From Stratiolaelaps scimitus (lineage: Eukaryota > Arthropoda > Arachnida > Mesostigmata > Laelapidae): 64,000 nucleotides of DNA. This document shows positions 33,712-42,843 of the stretch, piece by piece. How positions within the stretch are numbered: position 1 is the first letter of the stretch; each line of letters begins with the position of its first letter. The notes under the pieces are model-generated. The model had not been told where the DNA came from and ran no database searches. It was given only the letters and a program-made list of their open reading frames with translations. Position numbers and translations under genes: made by a program. The DNA is taken from positions 1-64,000 of the forward strand of contig JABWDB010000114.1 of assembly GCA_019614645.1 (NCBI GenBank), in the 5' to 3' direction.

Positions 33712-33717
33712 AATAAA
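33712..33717 (+). promoter_or_regulatory. Polyadenylation signal of CtBP-like gene 1
   Basis: AATAAA lies 36 bases after the TGA stop at 33674-33676, a normal distance for a short 3-prime UTR. Confidence 0.55.
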
Positions 33718-33719
33718 CC

Positions 33720-35025
33720 CATCACATGAGCGGTTACAGCAATGTGCCTGTGCGACATCATGTGAGGTAACGCCGTATTTGCTAATCCTGAACGAAGAAC
33801 GAACCCGTGGTCCCATGCACGAGAACAACTAACCCGTGTAATCAATGAGTGTGCAGGTCCAAAAAAATTGCCAAAAAACATGTTGACACAATGGACAAGC
33901 TGTTGCACTTTGACCAAATGAATTGATATTGTGGTTTTTGACTTCAACTACGATGACAGCAACAACAACAACAAGACGAACAATAGAAAGCGATCGGCTG
34001 TCTTTAATATCATTTCATGTTTAAAAACACAAATGCTCGCTCGTACCTAAACAACGATGTCAGACAGAGTCAGGTACTCTTGTCAGTCAGGTCGATCTCG
34101 ATACGGTACCGCTTATAGCAGAAGCTCGGGTAATACTTCATTAATATTCTACAAAAATTACCCGAAGACTAATAAGACTAATCTAAAAGTGATAACAATA
34201 ATAATAATAATAATTACTTGATATGACTGAGAAGCATCATAACGATAATGGCACTGCTTGGTAATAAACAGATAGCACGCACATGGTACGTTACAGATAT
34301 CACTACCGTGCACGTAATCTCCGTTTAGTACTTAGGGTTAATTATCAAAGTGCAATATTTCAGCTATATTCAAGTTAAAATATCAAGGTAAAATCGTCGC
34401 TTTCAGCCAATCGGTATCCGCCTGCTCGCATAGAGTTATTTGCGCATTTGCTGCATCGATCCGTTTTGCCTGATGGGACCGTCCATTTATCGTTGAACGT
34501 GGTTGGCGTTGAAAACAAATTTACAGCAACTTTCAAGAATTTGAGTCTCTAGGATTGGTGGAGATAGTGTTGATCTGTACCAGTTGCCTTTGGTACAGTT
34601 ACATTGAATGCGGCAGTCAACTGCTGCTGCGTAGCTGGTAGTTGGTCTTCTCAAGTATAGTTGATTAAGTAAAAAGTAAGCTCGTATTTGGGTCTTACAG
34701 CTCGGCACAGCAAAAGTCGCATCTCAGCATCGTCAAACGAGTGCCGAGATCCAAATGGTCTATTCAGGCACTAAAGAGCACAATGAGATTGCTCGTGATT
34801 TAATCATAATCCTCGTTCGTCCTGCACTAGCAAGACCCCTTGGGCAGATCAATTATTTACAAGCTAGGATAAAAAAACCGCAGAGAAACTGTGTAGACTT
34901 CAACGACAGTGAAGACGCCAAACAGAAGCACCGCTTAAGCGTGCCCCGTTGCGAAGTGGATGCGAGTAACACATGGAGCGAGCCATTGACTCCGTGGTAG
35001 TGGATGAGTTGGCAACGTCGCAGCA
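33720..35025. other. No gene recognised
   Basis: AT-rich spacer. (AAT)n occurs at 34196-34213. A broken relative of the exon-like segment at 3490-3790 lies at about 34480-34590, sharing the order GGCGTTGA, TTCAAGA and GTTGAT(C/T)TGTACC. Confidence 0.5.
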
Positions 35026-35029
35026 CGCT

Positions 35030-35105
35030 GGGGACATAGCTTGGATATTCAGACAGGCCAGATGGATACATGGTCCAGATCGCAGGTTCGAATCCCAGCG
35101 CGGCC
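35030..35105 (+). mobile_element. tRNA-like element (SINE3 or tRNA pseudogene)
   Basis: GGACATAGCTTGGATATTC resembles an A box and GGTTCGAATCCCAGCG a B box, at roughly tRNA spacing. It does not close into a good acceptor stem, and the sequence runs on without a terminator T run. Only one copy is seen, so SINE versus tRNA pseudogene is open. Confidence 0.4.
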
Positions 35106-35232
35106 CAAGAACGCTGTGGATTTTTCTCCAGGCATTTGGCATAGTGGTGCAGCTATGCAGATAACTGTCCGACGGGCTGGGGGCTAGCTGGAAGTCAGAC
35201 GGAGAGTGCTATGGTGCAAATGGTCAACCTTA

Positions 35233-35384
35233 ATCATTTAACGTTCACGGTATAACTGCTTTCGGCATTGCTTCGCAAGACGGAACCGTTCAAATGCAAA
35301 TGTGCAACGGTGGGGATCGAACCCGTGCATCTACGTGTTTCCTCCAATTGCAGGACAGTCGCACACGAATGCGTTACGCCACCC
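35233..35384 (-). mobile_element. SINE2, near full length
   Basis: On the minus strand it begins GGGTGGCGTAACGC (A-box-like), then has the B box GGTTCGATCCCC, GTTGCACATTTGCATTTG, and a 3-prime end CCGTCTTGCGAAGCAATGCC through AACGTTAAATG. The head matches 4996-5073, and the tail matches 7312-7362 and 59122-59170, linking those fragments to one family. Confidence 0.65.
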
Positions 35385-35856
35385 CGAGGACTCGACCCGT
35401 CGAATATATCTGCTACTCCCAAACGTCACCGTCAACCGCGGTAACGTTTATACAGCAGCATATTTTGTCACTCCTTCACTGGAAGAAAACTATCCTTCTC
35501 GATTGGGAGAGGGTTTCCTACTAAAATGTATACATATACATATTAGTAGCAAAATTAGATCGAAGCACAGGTTTAGCTTCTGGAGGTCATCGCCGCTGGC
35601 CGTGTTCGTGGGGCACACGGGGGCGTTTCATACTGAAATAATCGTAATTAGCATATCACCACAGAGCAAGCGTGGCACTACATCATCCCGATAGACAGTT
35701 GTGCTTCAGCTATACACGCGTACTGCTCGCTTTGGGCTAGACAACGGTCGCAAGAACACTCCTGCTTCGATTGTGCACGTACCCTAGCTAGTTCGAGCTA
35801 CGTAGCTATGACAGCTTGATACGACTGCTCCATTGACCGATTTGGTGGTAATAGAA

Positions 35857-35912
35857 AGGTAAACGTCTATTGGTAAGTATTAAAGGAACTGCAATGTTTA
35901 CAATGGTTAAGT
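35857..35912 (-). mobile_element. SINE1 tail fragment
   Basis: A diverged 3-prime end of SINE1 with the order AAAGGTAAACGTCTATTGG, ATTAAAGGAACTGCAA and ACAATGGTTAAG on the plus strand. The head is missing. Confidence 0.6.
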
Positions 35913-35919
35913 TGAATAA

Positions 35920-37332
35920 AATAAACAAATCAATAAGTGCACGGCTATTCCGCATGTCTAGCTAATCGTACAAGAGATTACTAGGCAGTAGATTAAATCG
36001 CTGGTATATTACGGCTGTGCTCATTTAGGTTAGGCTTGGCCGAATATCTTGCGACGTTTTCCGGACTGTTGTAGTTCGAAAAACATCCTGTCCAGAGAGC
36101 GTCCTACGAATGATACGATTTGGCAACGTGTGCAGCGTTATGCTGTATTCTTCGGTGGGTCACTGTCGGCCTCTGGACCATTATTTTTATTTCTCTCTGA
36201 AGTGCTCACTCTGATGTCCTTCAAAGGCTGACGCTCTAAAGCCTCTTCCACTGTTTTATTTTTCATTGATGAAACCCTGACGTTCTCTAGTGCAAGTGAG
36301 ACGTTTTGCTTGAACGTGCCTGCATTTTCCAGCTGACAGATCACACAACGAACCCGTAACGTATCTACTCAATTCGAGGATCGAGTGTACCTCAACAACG
36401 TGCGGCACACGCAACCGGCCCTGGGAAACGACGAACGTAGGCGAAGAGCCCAAAGAATCTATTATGAACCGTTCAATCCTCCACAAAACGAACAGAAACT
36501 CGTAAACTGGCACAGATGCGTCTCACGGGACGACTGTTAACACCACGATACGCCTCATGTGCTAGGCCCAGATCTATGAGGCAGTCCACAACACAATTCT
36601 TGTGAAGTTCTAAATGAAAATACGAACTGCGCAGCAAATGCTGCAGTCCATCATCAAAAAGCCGAGACAGAAGGGCATGTATGATAGACCATTGCAAATG
36701 CATCAGCAGCAACAGCCATAAATATAGCGAGGCAAAGAGAGCTGTTTCGCCGCCTATTTTTTTTTGAGAGGAGGAGATTTTCTTCAAACTCACGTACACC
36801 ACCAGCCTCTGAAGTCGACGAATTGGTCTAAGATAGGCGCAGTAGCGAATACAGCAGAGTTGCACACATCTAAGATCGCTGCGTGTGAATCCAACACTTA
36901 CACGTGAATATGAGGTGCACCTGATTCATTTGAATTGTACTCACATGCAGGAGAGTCATTTGGAACGGGCGCATTGGTTGTTGTTGTTTTGCTTCGAGTG
37001 GCCAAGCGCAATGATAAGGCAGTCAACAAGTGCTATGCGAAACGGCTAATGAAAAGAGCGTTGTGTACGTTTTAGCAAAACTGATAATCGAACATTGACA
37101 TTGACCATTTTGAACTAATACAATAATACCTGCCGAGAGCCGGGACGGTTGTGATGTGAGACAGTCAAATGCACGTTGAACGATGAGCTATTCAAGCTAA
37201 CTAACTGGACGCAATACCATGTTTGTACATTGGTATTTTGTCTCGATTTGTCTCTACGTAATTAGCGAGATATATGATTGCCAGCGGTTTATAGTAATTG
37301 ACAAGGAAGGTGAATTCGTTTGAGTGTGACAC
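35920..37332. other. No gene recognised
   Basis: Two minus-strand frames (36865-36473 and 36513-36256) look non-repetitive but have no domain and lie in different frames. A retroposon-tail signature (GTGAGTTTGAAGAAAAT, then CTCCTCTC and poly(A), minus strand) occurs at 36762-36812 inside the first, which argues against it being a gene. Confidence 0.45.
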
Positions 37333-37337
37333 AATAC

Positions 37338-37482
37338 TGTTTGGAGACACGAATATTTGGAGGCGCCCGCGGCAGACGCCACGCCACCTAGTGGCAGATG
37401 TCAACACACGGGCACCGAGTGACAGCCCACAATAAAGATCAGTCACTGCTCAACCTTGGTCTCGTTAATACCTAGCATAACA
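37338..37482 (+). repeat. 5-prime LTR (145 bp)
   Basis: Starts TGTTTGGAGACACG and ends CTAGCATAACA. I see no difference from the 3-prime LTR. An AATAAA at 37431-37436 is the likely polyadenylation signal. At 145 bp it is short for a Ty3/gypsy LTR. Confidence 0.97.
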
Positions 37483-37500
37483 TGGCGCAGTAGACAGGAT
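37483..37500 (+). promoter_or_regulatory. Primer-binding site, tRNA-Ser-like
   Basis: TGGCGCAGTAGACAGGAT immediately follows the 5-prime LTR. The TGG pairs with a tRNA CCA end, and CGCAGT plus AGGAT match the 3-prime end of a typical animal tRNA-Ser ending ACTGCG. Three positions differ from the Drosophila-type tRNA-Ser I know; the local tRNA may match exactly. Confidence 0.65.
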
Positions 37501-37537
37501 TTTGAAACGTCAGACCAAGAAACAGCAACAGGGAAAG

Positions 37538-40500
37538 ATGACTCAACGAAGCAACACACCACGGCCGATGAGTCATGATGGTGATCGAAGCGAAAATTGG
37601 ACCATTTTCTTGGACGCTTGGACGGACTACGCTCTAATCAACGACGTATACAAGATGTCCCCCCGGAGACAGTTGGCACACTTCAGGTCAGTGTACGGAG
37701 ACGAGCACCGCATATTCTTGAATGGTCTCGGAGTTGAGATGGTACCAGGGGACAGACAGGACCCGACCGGCGAAGAACCTTGCCTCTCACTCAAAGCACT
37801 CCTGGATGCACTGTCCAAAAGATATAAGTGTCACAGGAATATCATATTCCAGAGATATCTGTTTCTGAAGGCCGGCCAGGGGGACGCTGAAACCGTGAAG
37901 GAGTTCAGAGAACGGATGACTCAGATGGCAAAACGGTGTGCGTACGAAGAGCATGAAAAAGTTATGCTCAGGGACAAACTGATCCTTGGAACTCGGTTGG
38001 CAATGGCGAGAGAAGCACTTTTCCGCCACGAAGACCATAAAAAGCTGACAACCGAGCAAGTCATGCTCACGCTGGAGACTTACGAAGACAACGAGCGTGC
38101 ACTGTCAGTTATTGAACGTGATCGACAGGGAGACAGTCGTGATAAGCAGCGTCCAGAGGAGGTAGCCTTGGTGCGTCAGTACAGAACACAAAACGGACGC
38201 AAAAGACAAGAAAAGGAGCGTCACCCCCGTGACCGACAGTGTCCAAATTGCGGACGAGTACATCCACCACAAAGATGCCCGGCAGCAGGGAAAACGTGTA
38301 GCGAATGCAACAAAAACAACCACTTCGCTCGTATGTGCAGATCCAAGCAGAAGCACAACATAAGGGCAGTAGAGGAACAGGACATGGAAGCGTACGAAGG
38401 ATTCGACTCGGACGACACATTCCAGACTGAAACTATCGGTAGGATACCGAAGAGGAAGTTATACACCACTCTGCGGACCGGAACTAAACACGAAATAGAA
38501 ATCAGAGCTCTTCTCGACACTGGTGCAACGTGCAACGTCATGGGACTGTCTACATACTTGACCATACATAGCGTCAACAAAGCCGCTCAACTGGACCACA
38601 AGGACAGAAAGCTGTTGAAAATGTACGACAATTCAAGAGCAGTCACCATGGGGTCCGTTGTGCTAACCGTAAAGACAAGGAAGATGAAAAGAACGATCAA
38701 ATTCCAAGTCATTGACGGAAAAGTAGAAACGTTACTGTCGGCGAACACTTGCCTAGAACTAGGCTTAATCAAAGTGTCACAAGAAGTTGAAAACGTGAAC
38801 GTGGTGATACAACAAGACAAGGATCGCATCGACGCCCTCATCGAGGAATATAAAGACATTTTCCAAGGGCTCGGTAAACTACCGCAACCGGTGAAAATCC
38901 ACATCAAAGAAGAAGCGAGGCCCGTGCAACAGCCGCCACGCACCCCACCTGTCGCTTTCGTCGAGGAAATCGTAGAACGCGTCCGAGAATTGGAGCATCA
39001 GGGCGTCATACAAAAGGTGGACCACCCGACGGAATGGGTATCAAATCTCGTAGCAGTGCACCGTCCAGGACGTAAGTTGAGAATCGTATTAGACCCACAT
39101 GCATTAAACAAAGCTATACACAGGCCACGATATCCAATGCCTACGCTTAATGACACACTCCACCGCCTTAGTAAAGCAAAAATATTCTCAGTACTCGATG
39201 CTAGGGATGGCTTCTATCAAATGGTATTGAGCCCAGAAAGTCGAGACTACACTACATTTTGGACACCTATAGGTAGATACCAGTATTGTAGGGTACCTCA
39301 GGGGATTGCGTCGGCTCCGGAAGAATACCAGCGACGGCAAGTACAGGCATACGAAGGACTTGAGAACGTAGCCGTGGTGGCTGACGATACAATTGTATGG
39401 GGAGAGGGCAAAACATTAGCCGAGGCCACCGAAAACCATCACCGTAGTCTACACGCCTTATTTCAGAGAGCACGCACAGTAGGACTACGTTTCAACAAAA
39501 GCAAACTACGTCTAGGTATGTCGGAGGTGAAATTCATGGGCCACGTGATTAGCAGAGAGGGACTTAAAGTCGACACTGATAAAATAAAGGCCATCAGAGA
39601 CATGCCACCCCCCAAAAACATAAAAGGCATAATGAGCTTTCTGGGTTGTGTCAACTATCTGCTCCCATTCATCCCTAACCTGTCACAACTCACGGAACCA
39701 CTGCGCAGACTCACACAAAAGCAGTATGAGTTCAGTTGGCAAAGCCAGCAACAAGAAGCCTTCGAAACAATAAAACGAAAACTTACAGAAACACCGATAC
39801 TAGCGTACTTCGACAAAGAGAAACCAATCATATTACAGACGGATGCAAGTGAATATGGATTAGGAGGTGTTCTGATACAGGACGGCAGGCCAGTGGCGTA
39901 CACATCTCACTCGTTAAGTTCCACAGAAAAAAACTACGCTGTCATTGAGAAAGAATGTTTAGCAATTCTTATGACATGTAAGAAATTCGAGAACTACATA
40001 TACGCGATGAAGAACGTAACAGTCCATACAGACCACAAGCCGTTGGAAAGTATATTTTCCAAGGCTTTAGACTCGTGTCCAAAGCGACTACAGCGAATGA
40101 GGCTCGAATTAATGAGGTATGACATAACCGTGAAATACATACCAGGAAAAAACAATATAATTGCGGATCTATTAAGCCGACACCCCTTAGAATACGAGCA
40201 GACAACGGACCATATATGCAGGCTGGAACTAGAGGAAACAAGACAGAGAGACCAGAACAGAATTTCCGACCCCTTGATAGAGCAAGTAAAAGTTGAGACA
40301 ACACAAAATACCAAAATGCAGATTTTAATCAACAATATACAACAGGGTTGGCCCGACAAAGAAAAGGACGTCCCAAACGAACTATTGCCTTTCTGGAGTA
40401 TACGTGACGAACTTAGTATAGACGAGGGTGTGATATATCGTGGGTCTGCAGTAGTGGTCCCACCAAACCTGAGAGCAGAATTTTTGCGCCGCACACACAA

Positions 40501-42070
40501 GTCGCATCTCGCATACGATGCCATGTGCCGCCGTATCAAAGATACTATATACTGGCCAAAAATAAAGGAAGACATTAAACTTTTTGTAAACCGATGCACA
40601 GCCTGTCAGACCTACAAAATAAAACAACGCGCAGAACCACTACTCAGCAAGAGTATCCCACAACGGCCCTGGCAAATAGTTCATCAAGACATTTTCGTAT
40701 GGGAAGGAGTGAACTATTTGGTCACTGTAGATGGATATAGTGACTATTTTGAATTAGATGAGCTGGGCCGGAACACAACTACAAGCCAGATAATTAAAAA
40801 GACCAGTATACAGTTCGGGCGACACGGAAGACCGAGCGAACTACACACGGACTCAGATCCACGGTACATGGCAAGAGAATTCAAAGAGTTTTGCAGCACA
40901 TGGTTGGTTAAGCACATAGTCAGCGCACCACACCATCACCAGTCAAACGGAAAAGCAGAAAGTGCAGTCAAAATAGCCAAACGAATTGTGAAAAAGGTGG
41001 GGCACAGTAAAGAGGACATAAACATGGCTCTACTAGAATGGCGAGCAACTGAACAAATCGAGGGGCTCTCACCAGCACAAAAATTTTACGGACGAACTAT
41101 TGCAACATTTCTGCCAGTGAAAGAAAACAGACTGCAAACAGCCAATTACAAACAAGTTACCGAAACAATCAGTAAACGTCAACAAGCCGCACAAAAAGCG
41201 TATAATCACGGCACAAGAGAACTCGCTCCTATAATGAGAGGGCAGTGGGTTCGAGTGCAACCGATGGATTTATCACACGAATGGATCAAGGGTCGGTGCA
41301 TAGAACAAATCAGACCAAGAACATACAAAATACGCCTGGAAGGCGGCAACGAACTAATCAGGAATAGAAAACACATCATTGTAGTTCCCACCCCACAAAG
41401 CACAATTCATAGTGATAAGGAAAATAAGGCGCACTCTGTTTGTTCACAGCACGTACCTGTCAGCGGTCGAATAGTTCCGAGGGCACCTGTAGAGCCGGCC
41501 GCTCCAAGAGAACATCCAGAAAGTGAATCGACACCAAGGGACATAACGATGCACTCGCCAGAGAGCCCATTGGGGCGACAGGGGACATCGGACGCACAAA
41601 ACGGGCTTAGTACACACACAAATACACCACCGACCACCAACACCACCAGCCCACTCAACACTGCACAGAACACTGTCAGCAAAAGTACACACGGTACAAG
41701 TAAAATGGCGACCGTGCACATCAGATACGCTACAAGAGCGACAACAGCAAAAAATCGGGCGTCTACACTAAAGGCGCAGGTCACTCCACCACCTCAAACA
41801 CGCAAGCGCAGAGCTGAGTCTGACATAGCGCACACGGCGCGTAGGATTTGTAACAGACATACGGCAGTGTTCGAACAGAGAGCAGAGAACCAACGAACAC
41901 AGACCACACGCGCGACGTCTCAGGCTAGTACCACCAGCAAAGGCGCAACAGGCGAATTAGACAATAGAGCAAAAGGAGGCGGGAAGATTGGTAGAAAGCA
42001 AGGAGATATTCGTCGACCCGCAGAGAATATACCAAAAAATAAAACAAGCAAAAATCGCCAATGTAAATAA
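37538..42070 (+). CDS. Gag-Pol polyprotein of the Ty3/gypsy element (1510 aa)
   Basis: A single frame encodes gag, protease, reverse transcriptase, RNase H and integrase. Visible from the N-terminus are two zinc knuckles at residues 235-267 (the second is CSECNKNNHFARMC), a protease LLDTGAT with D327, RT VVADDTIVWG with VADD at 614-617, RNase H QTDASEYGLGG with D769, an integrase HHCC finger (THKSHL to NRCTAC), and the DD35E residues D1051, D1105 and E1141. The RT box is VADD where YxDD is usual. There is no frameshift between gag and pol. The C-terminus is Thr/Ser-rich and lacks a chromodomain. I chose the ATG at 37538; a TTG-initiated frame runs 12 codons further upstream. It makes the proteins for its own reverse transcription and integration. 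Confidence 0.95.
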   Translation: MTQRSNTPRPMSHDGDRSENWTIFLDAWTDYALINDVYKMSPRRQLAHFRSVYGDEHRIFLNGLGVEMVPGDRQDPTGEEPCLSLKALLDALSKRYKCHRNIIFQRYLFLKAGQGDAETVKEFRERMTQMAKRCAYEEHEKVMLRDKLILGTRLAMAREALFRHEDHKKLTTEQVMLTLETYEDNERALSVIERDRQGDSRDKQRPEEVALVRQYRTQNGRKRQEKERHPRDRQCPNCGRVHPPQRCPAAGKTCSECNKNNHFARMCRSKQKHNIRAVEEQDMEAYEGFDSDDTFQTETIGRIPKRKLYTTLRTGTKHEIEIRALLDTGATCNVMGLSTYLTIHSVNKAAQLDHKDRKLLKMYDNSRAVTMGSVVLTVKTRKMKRTIKFQVIDGKVETLLSANTCLELGLIKVSQEVENVNVVIQQDKDRIDALIEEYKDIFQGLGKLPQPVKIHIKEEARPVQQPPRTPPVAFVEEIVERVRELEHQGVIQKVDHPTEWVSNLVAVHRPGRKLRIVLDPHALNKAIHRPRYPMPTLNDTLHRLSKAKIFSVLDARDGFYQMVLSPESRDYTTFWTPIGRYQYCRVPQGIASAPEEYQRRQVQAYEGLENVAVVADDTIVWGEGKTLAEATENHHRSLHALFQRARTVGLRFNKSKLRLGMSEVKFMGHVISREGLKVDTDKIKAIRDMPPPKNIKGIMSFLGCVNYLLPFIPNLSQLTEPLRRLTQKQYEFSWQSQQQEAFETIKRKLTETPILAYFDKEKPIILQTDASEYGLGGVLIQDGRPVAYTSHSLSSTEKNYAVIEKECLAILMTCKKFENYIYAMKNVTVHTDHKPLESIFSKALDSCPKRLQRMRLELMRYDITVKYIPGKNNIIADLLSRHPLEYEQTTDHICRLELEETRQRDQNRISDPLIEQVKVETTQNTKMQILINNIQQGWPDKEKDVPNELLPFWSIRDELSIDEGVIYRGSAVVVPPNLRAEFLRRTHKSHLAYDAMCRRIKDTIYWPKIKEDIKLFVNRCTACQTYKIKQRAEPLLSKSIPQRPWQIVHQDIFVWEGVNYLVTVDGYSDYFELDELGRNTTTSQIIKKTSIQFGRHGRPSELHTDSDPRYMAREFKEFCSTWLVKHIVSAPHHHQSNGKAESAVKIAKRIVKKVGHSKEDINMALLEWRATEQIEGLSPAQKFYGRTIATFLPVKENRLQTANYKQVTETISKRQQAAQKAYNHGTRELAPIMRGQWVRVQPMDLSHEWIKGRCIEQIRPRTYKIRLEGGNELIRNRKHIIVVPTPQSTIHSDKENKAHSVCSQHVPVSGRIVPRAPVEPAAPREHPESESTPRDITMHSPESPLGRQGTSDAQNGLSTHTNTPPTTNTTSPLNTAQNTVSKSTHGTSKMATVHIRYATRATTAKNRASTLKAQVTPPPQTRKRRAESDIAHTARRICNRHTAVFEQRAENQRTQTTRATSQASTTSKGATGELDNRAKGGGKIGRKQGDIRRPAENIPKNKTSKNRQCK

Positions 42071-42311
42071 TAATAACAATAATACAATAATAATAATAAG
42101 AGAACAAGTACGTCGGTACGGTAAATGGCTGTTTGTAATGAGTCATTTAGTTGTTTTAGTCATATTTTAATCATATTATTTTAGTATTATAAACCCAACA
42201 TTGTAGCACTTGTACTAAACGCTACGACGTTATGGGTCACAGACACACTACAGTATATTGTAATTGTTACTAAAATCATCAGTCTCCCACATCACTCATT
42301 GTATAAATTGT

Positions 42312-42324
42312 AAAGGAAAGGGGA
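42312..42324 (+). promoter_or_regulatory. Polypurine tract
   Basis: AAAGGAAAGGGGA lies immediately before the 3-prime LTR, the expected position and composition for plus-strand priming in a Ty3/gypsy element. Confidence 0.9.
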
Positions 42325-42469
42325 TGTTTGGAGACACGAATATTTGGAGGCGCCCGCGGCAGACGCCACGCCACCTAGTGGCAGATGTCAACACACGGGC
42401 ACCGAGTGACAGCCCACAATAAAGATCAGTCACTGCTCAACCTTGGTCTCGTTAATACCTAGCATAACA
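42325..42469 (+). repeat. 3-prime LTR (145 bp)
   Basis: Base-for-base the same as the 5-prime LTR by eye, and followed by the AATAC target duplication and further ACAAT repeats of the LINE-A tail. Confidence 0.97.
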
Positions 42470-42777
42470 AATACAATACAATACAAGGTTTGGTTTATTA
42501 ACGGAACTGCAGTCTTATCACAACGCTTAAGTTCTCGTAAAAATAATAGCGAAAAAGTGTCGTCTCATGGATTATTTCAAATGCTACCGATTTCTGGAAA
42601 CGGCATTATTTACATCAATGTTTTGATTATCATAAAAGTAACAGTATACAAGGGGCAACGCCCACACAAATTATATTCAGTCTATGCCTTAATCGCAATT
42701 ATAAATAAACAGACTTTCTCTGTTTCGTTTCATTATAGTATACTCCAAAGGACACCTCTAAATTATTTACAAACAAT

Positions 42778-42843
42778 TGTCGTCCTCACCCCCCCCCCAT
42801 AATCCCTAGAAATCCCGACCTACTGTATGTTTGAATAAATCAT
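42778..42843 (+). mobile_element. 66-bp LINE-B tail inserted in LINE-A
   Basis: CCATAATCCCTAGAAAT...TGTATGTTTGAATAAAT matches the LINE-B 3-prime end (12380-12424). A perfect 12-bp duplication, TTTACAAACAAT, lies at 42766-42777 and 42844-42855. The insertion changed the C-terminus of LINE-A ORF2: before it, the frame would have ended KIVCK-TAA; now it runs five codons into the insert to a TAG at 42820-42822. Confidence 0.85.

Larger units (their letters stand above)
37338..42469 (+). mobile_element. Ty3/gypsy LTR retrotransposon, complete and apparently intact
   Basis: The element is bounded by two identical 145-bp LTRs (37338-37482 and 42325-42469) with TGTTTGG...CATAACA ends. A perfect 5-bp target duplication, AATAC, lies at 37333-37337 and 42470-42474. 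It has a primer-binding site, a polypurine tract and one uninterrupted gag-pol frame. Identical LTRs imply a recent insertion. The target is the (CAATA)n terminal repeat of LINE-A. There is no env-like frame. Confidence 0.97.

Noticed and set aside
35030..35105. Functional tRNA gene
   Set aside because: A- and B-box-like sequences are present, but the acceptor stem does not pair well and no T-run terminator follows.
36256..36865. Two overlapping minus-strand frames of 85 and 130 codons
   Set aside because: They have no domain, lie in different frames, and the longer includes a repeated poly(A) retroposon tail.
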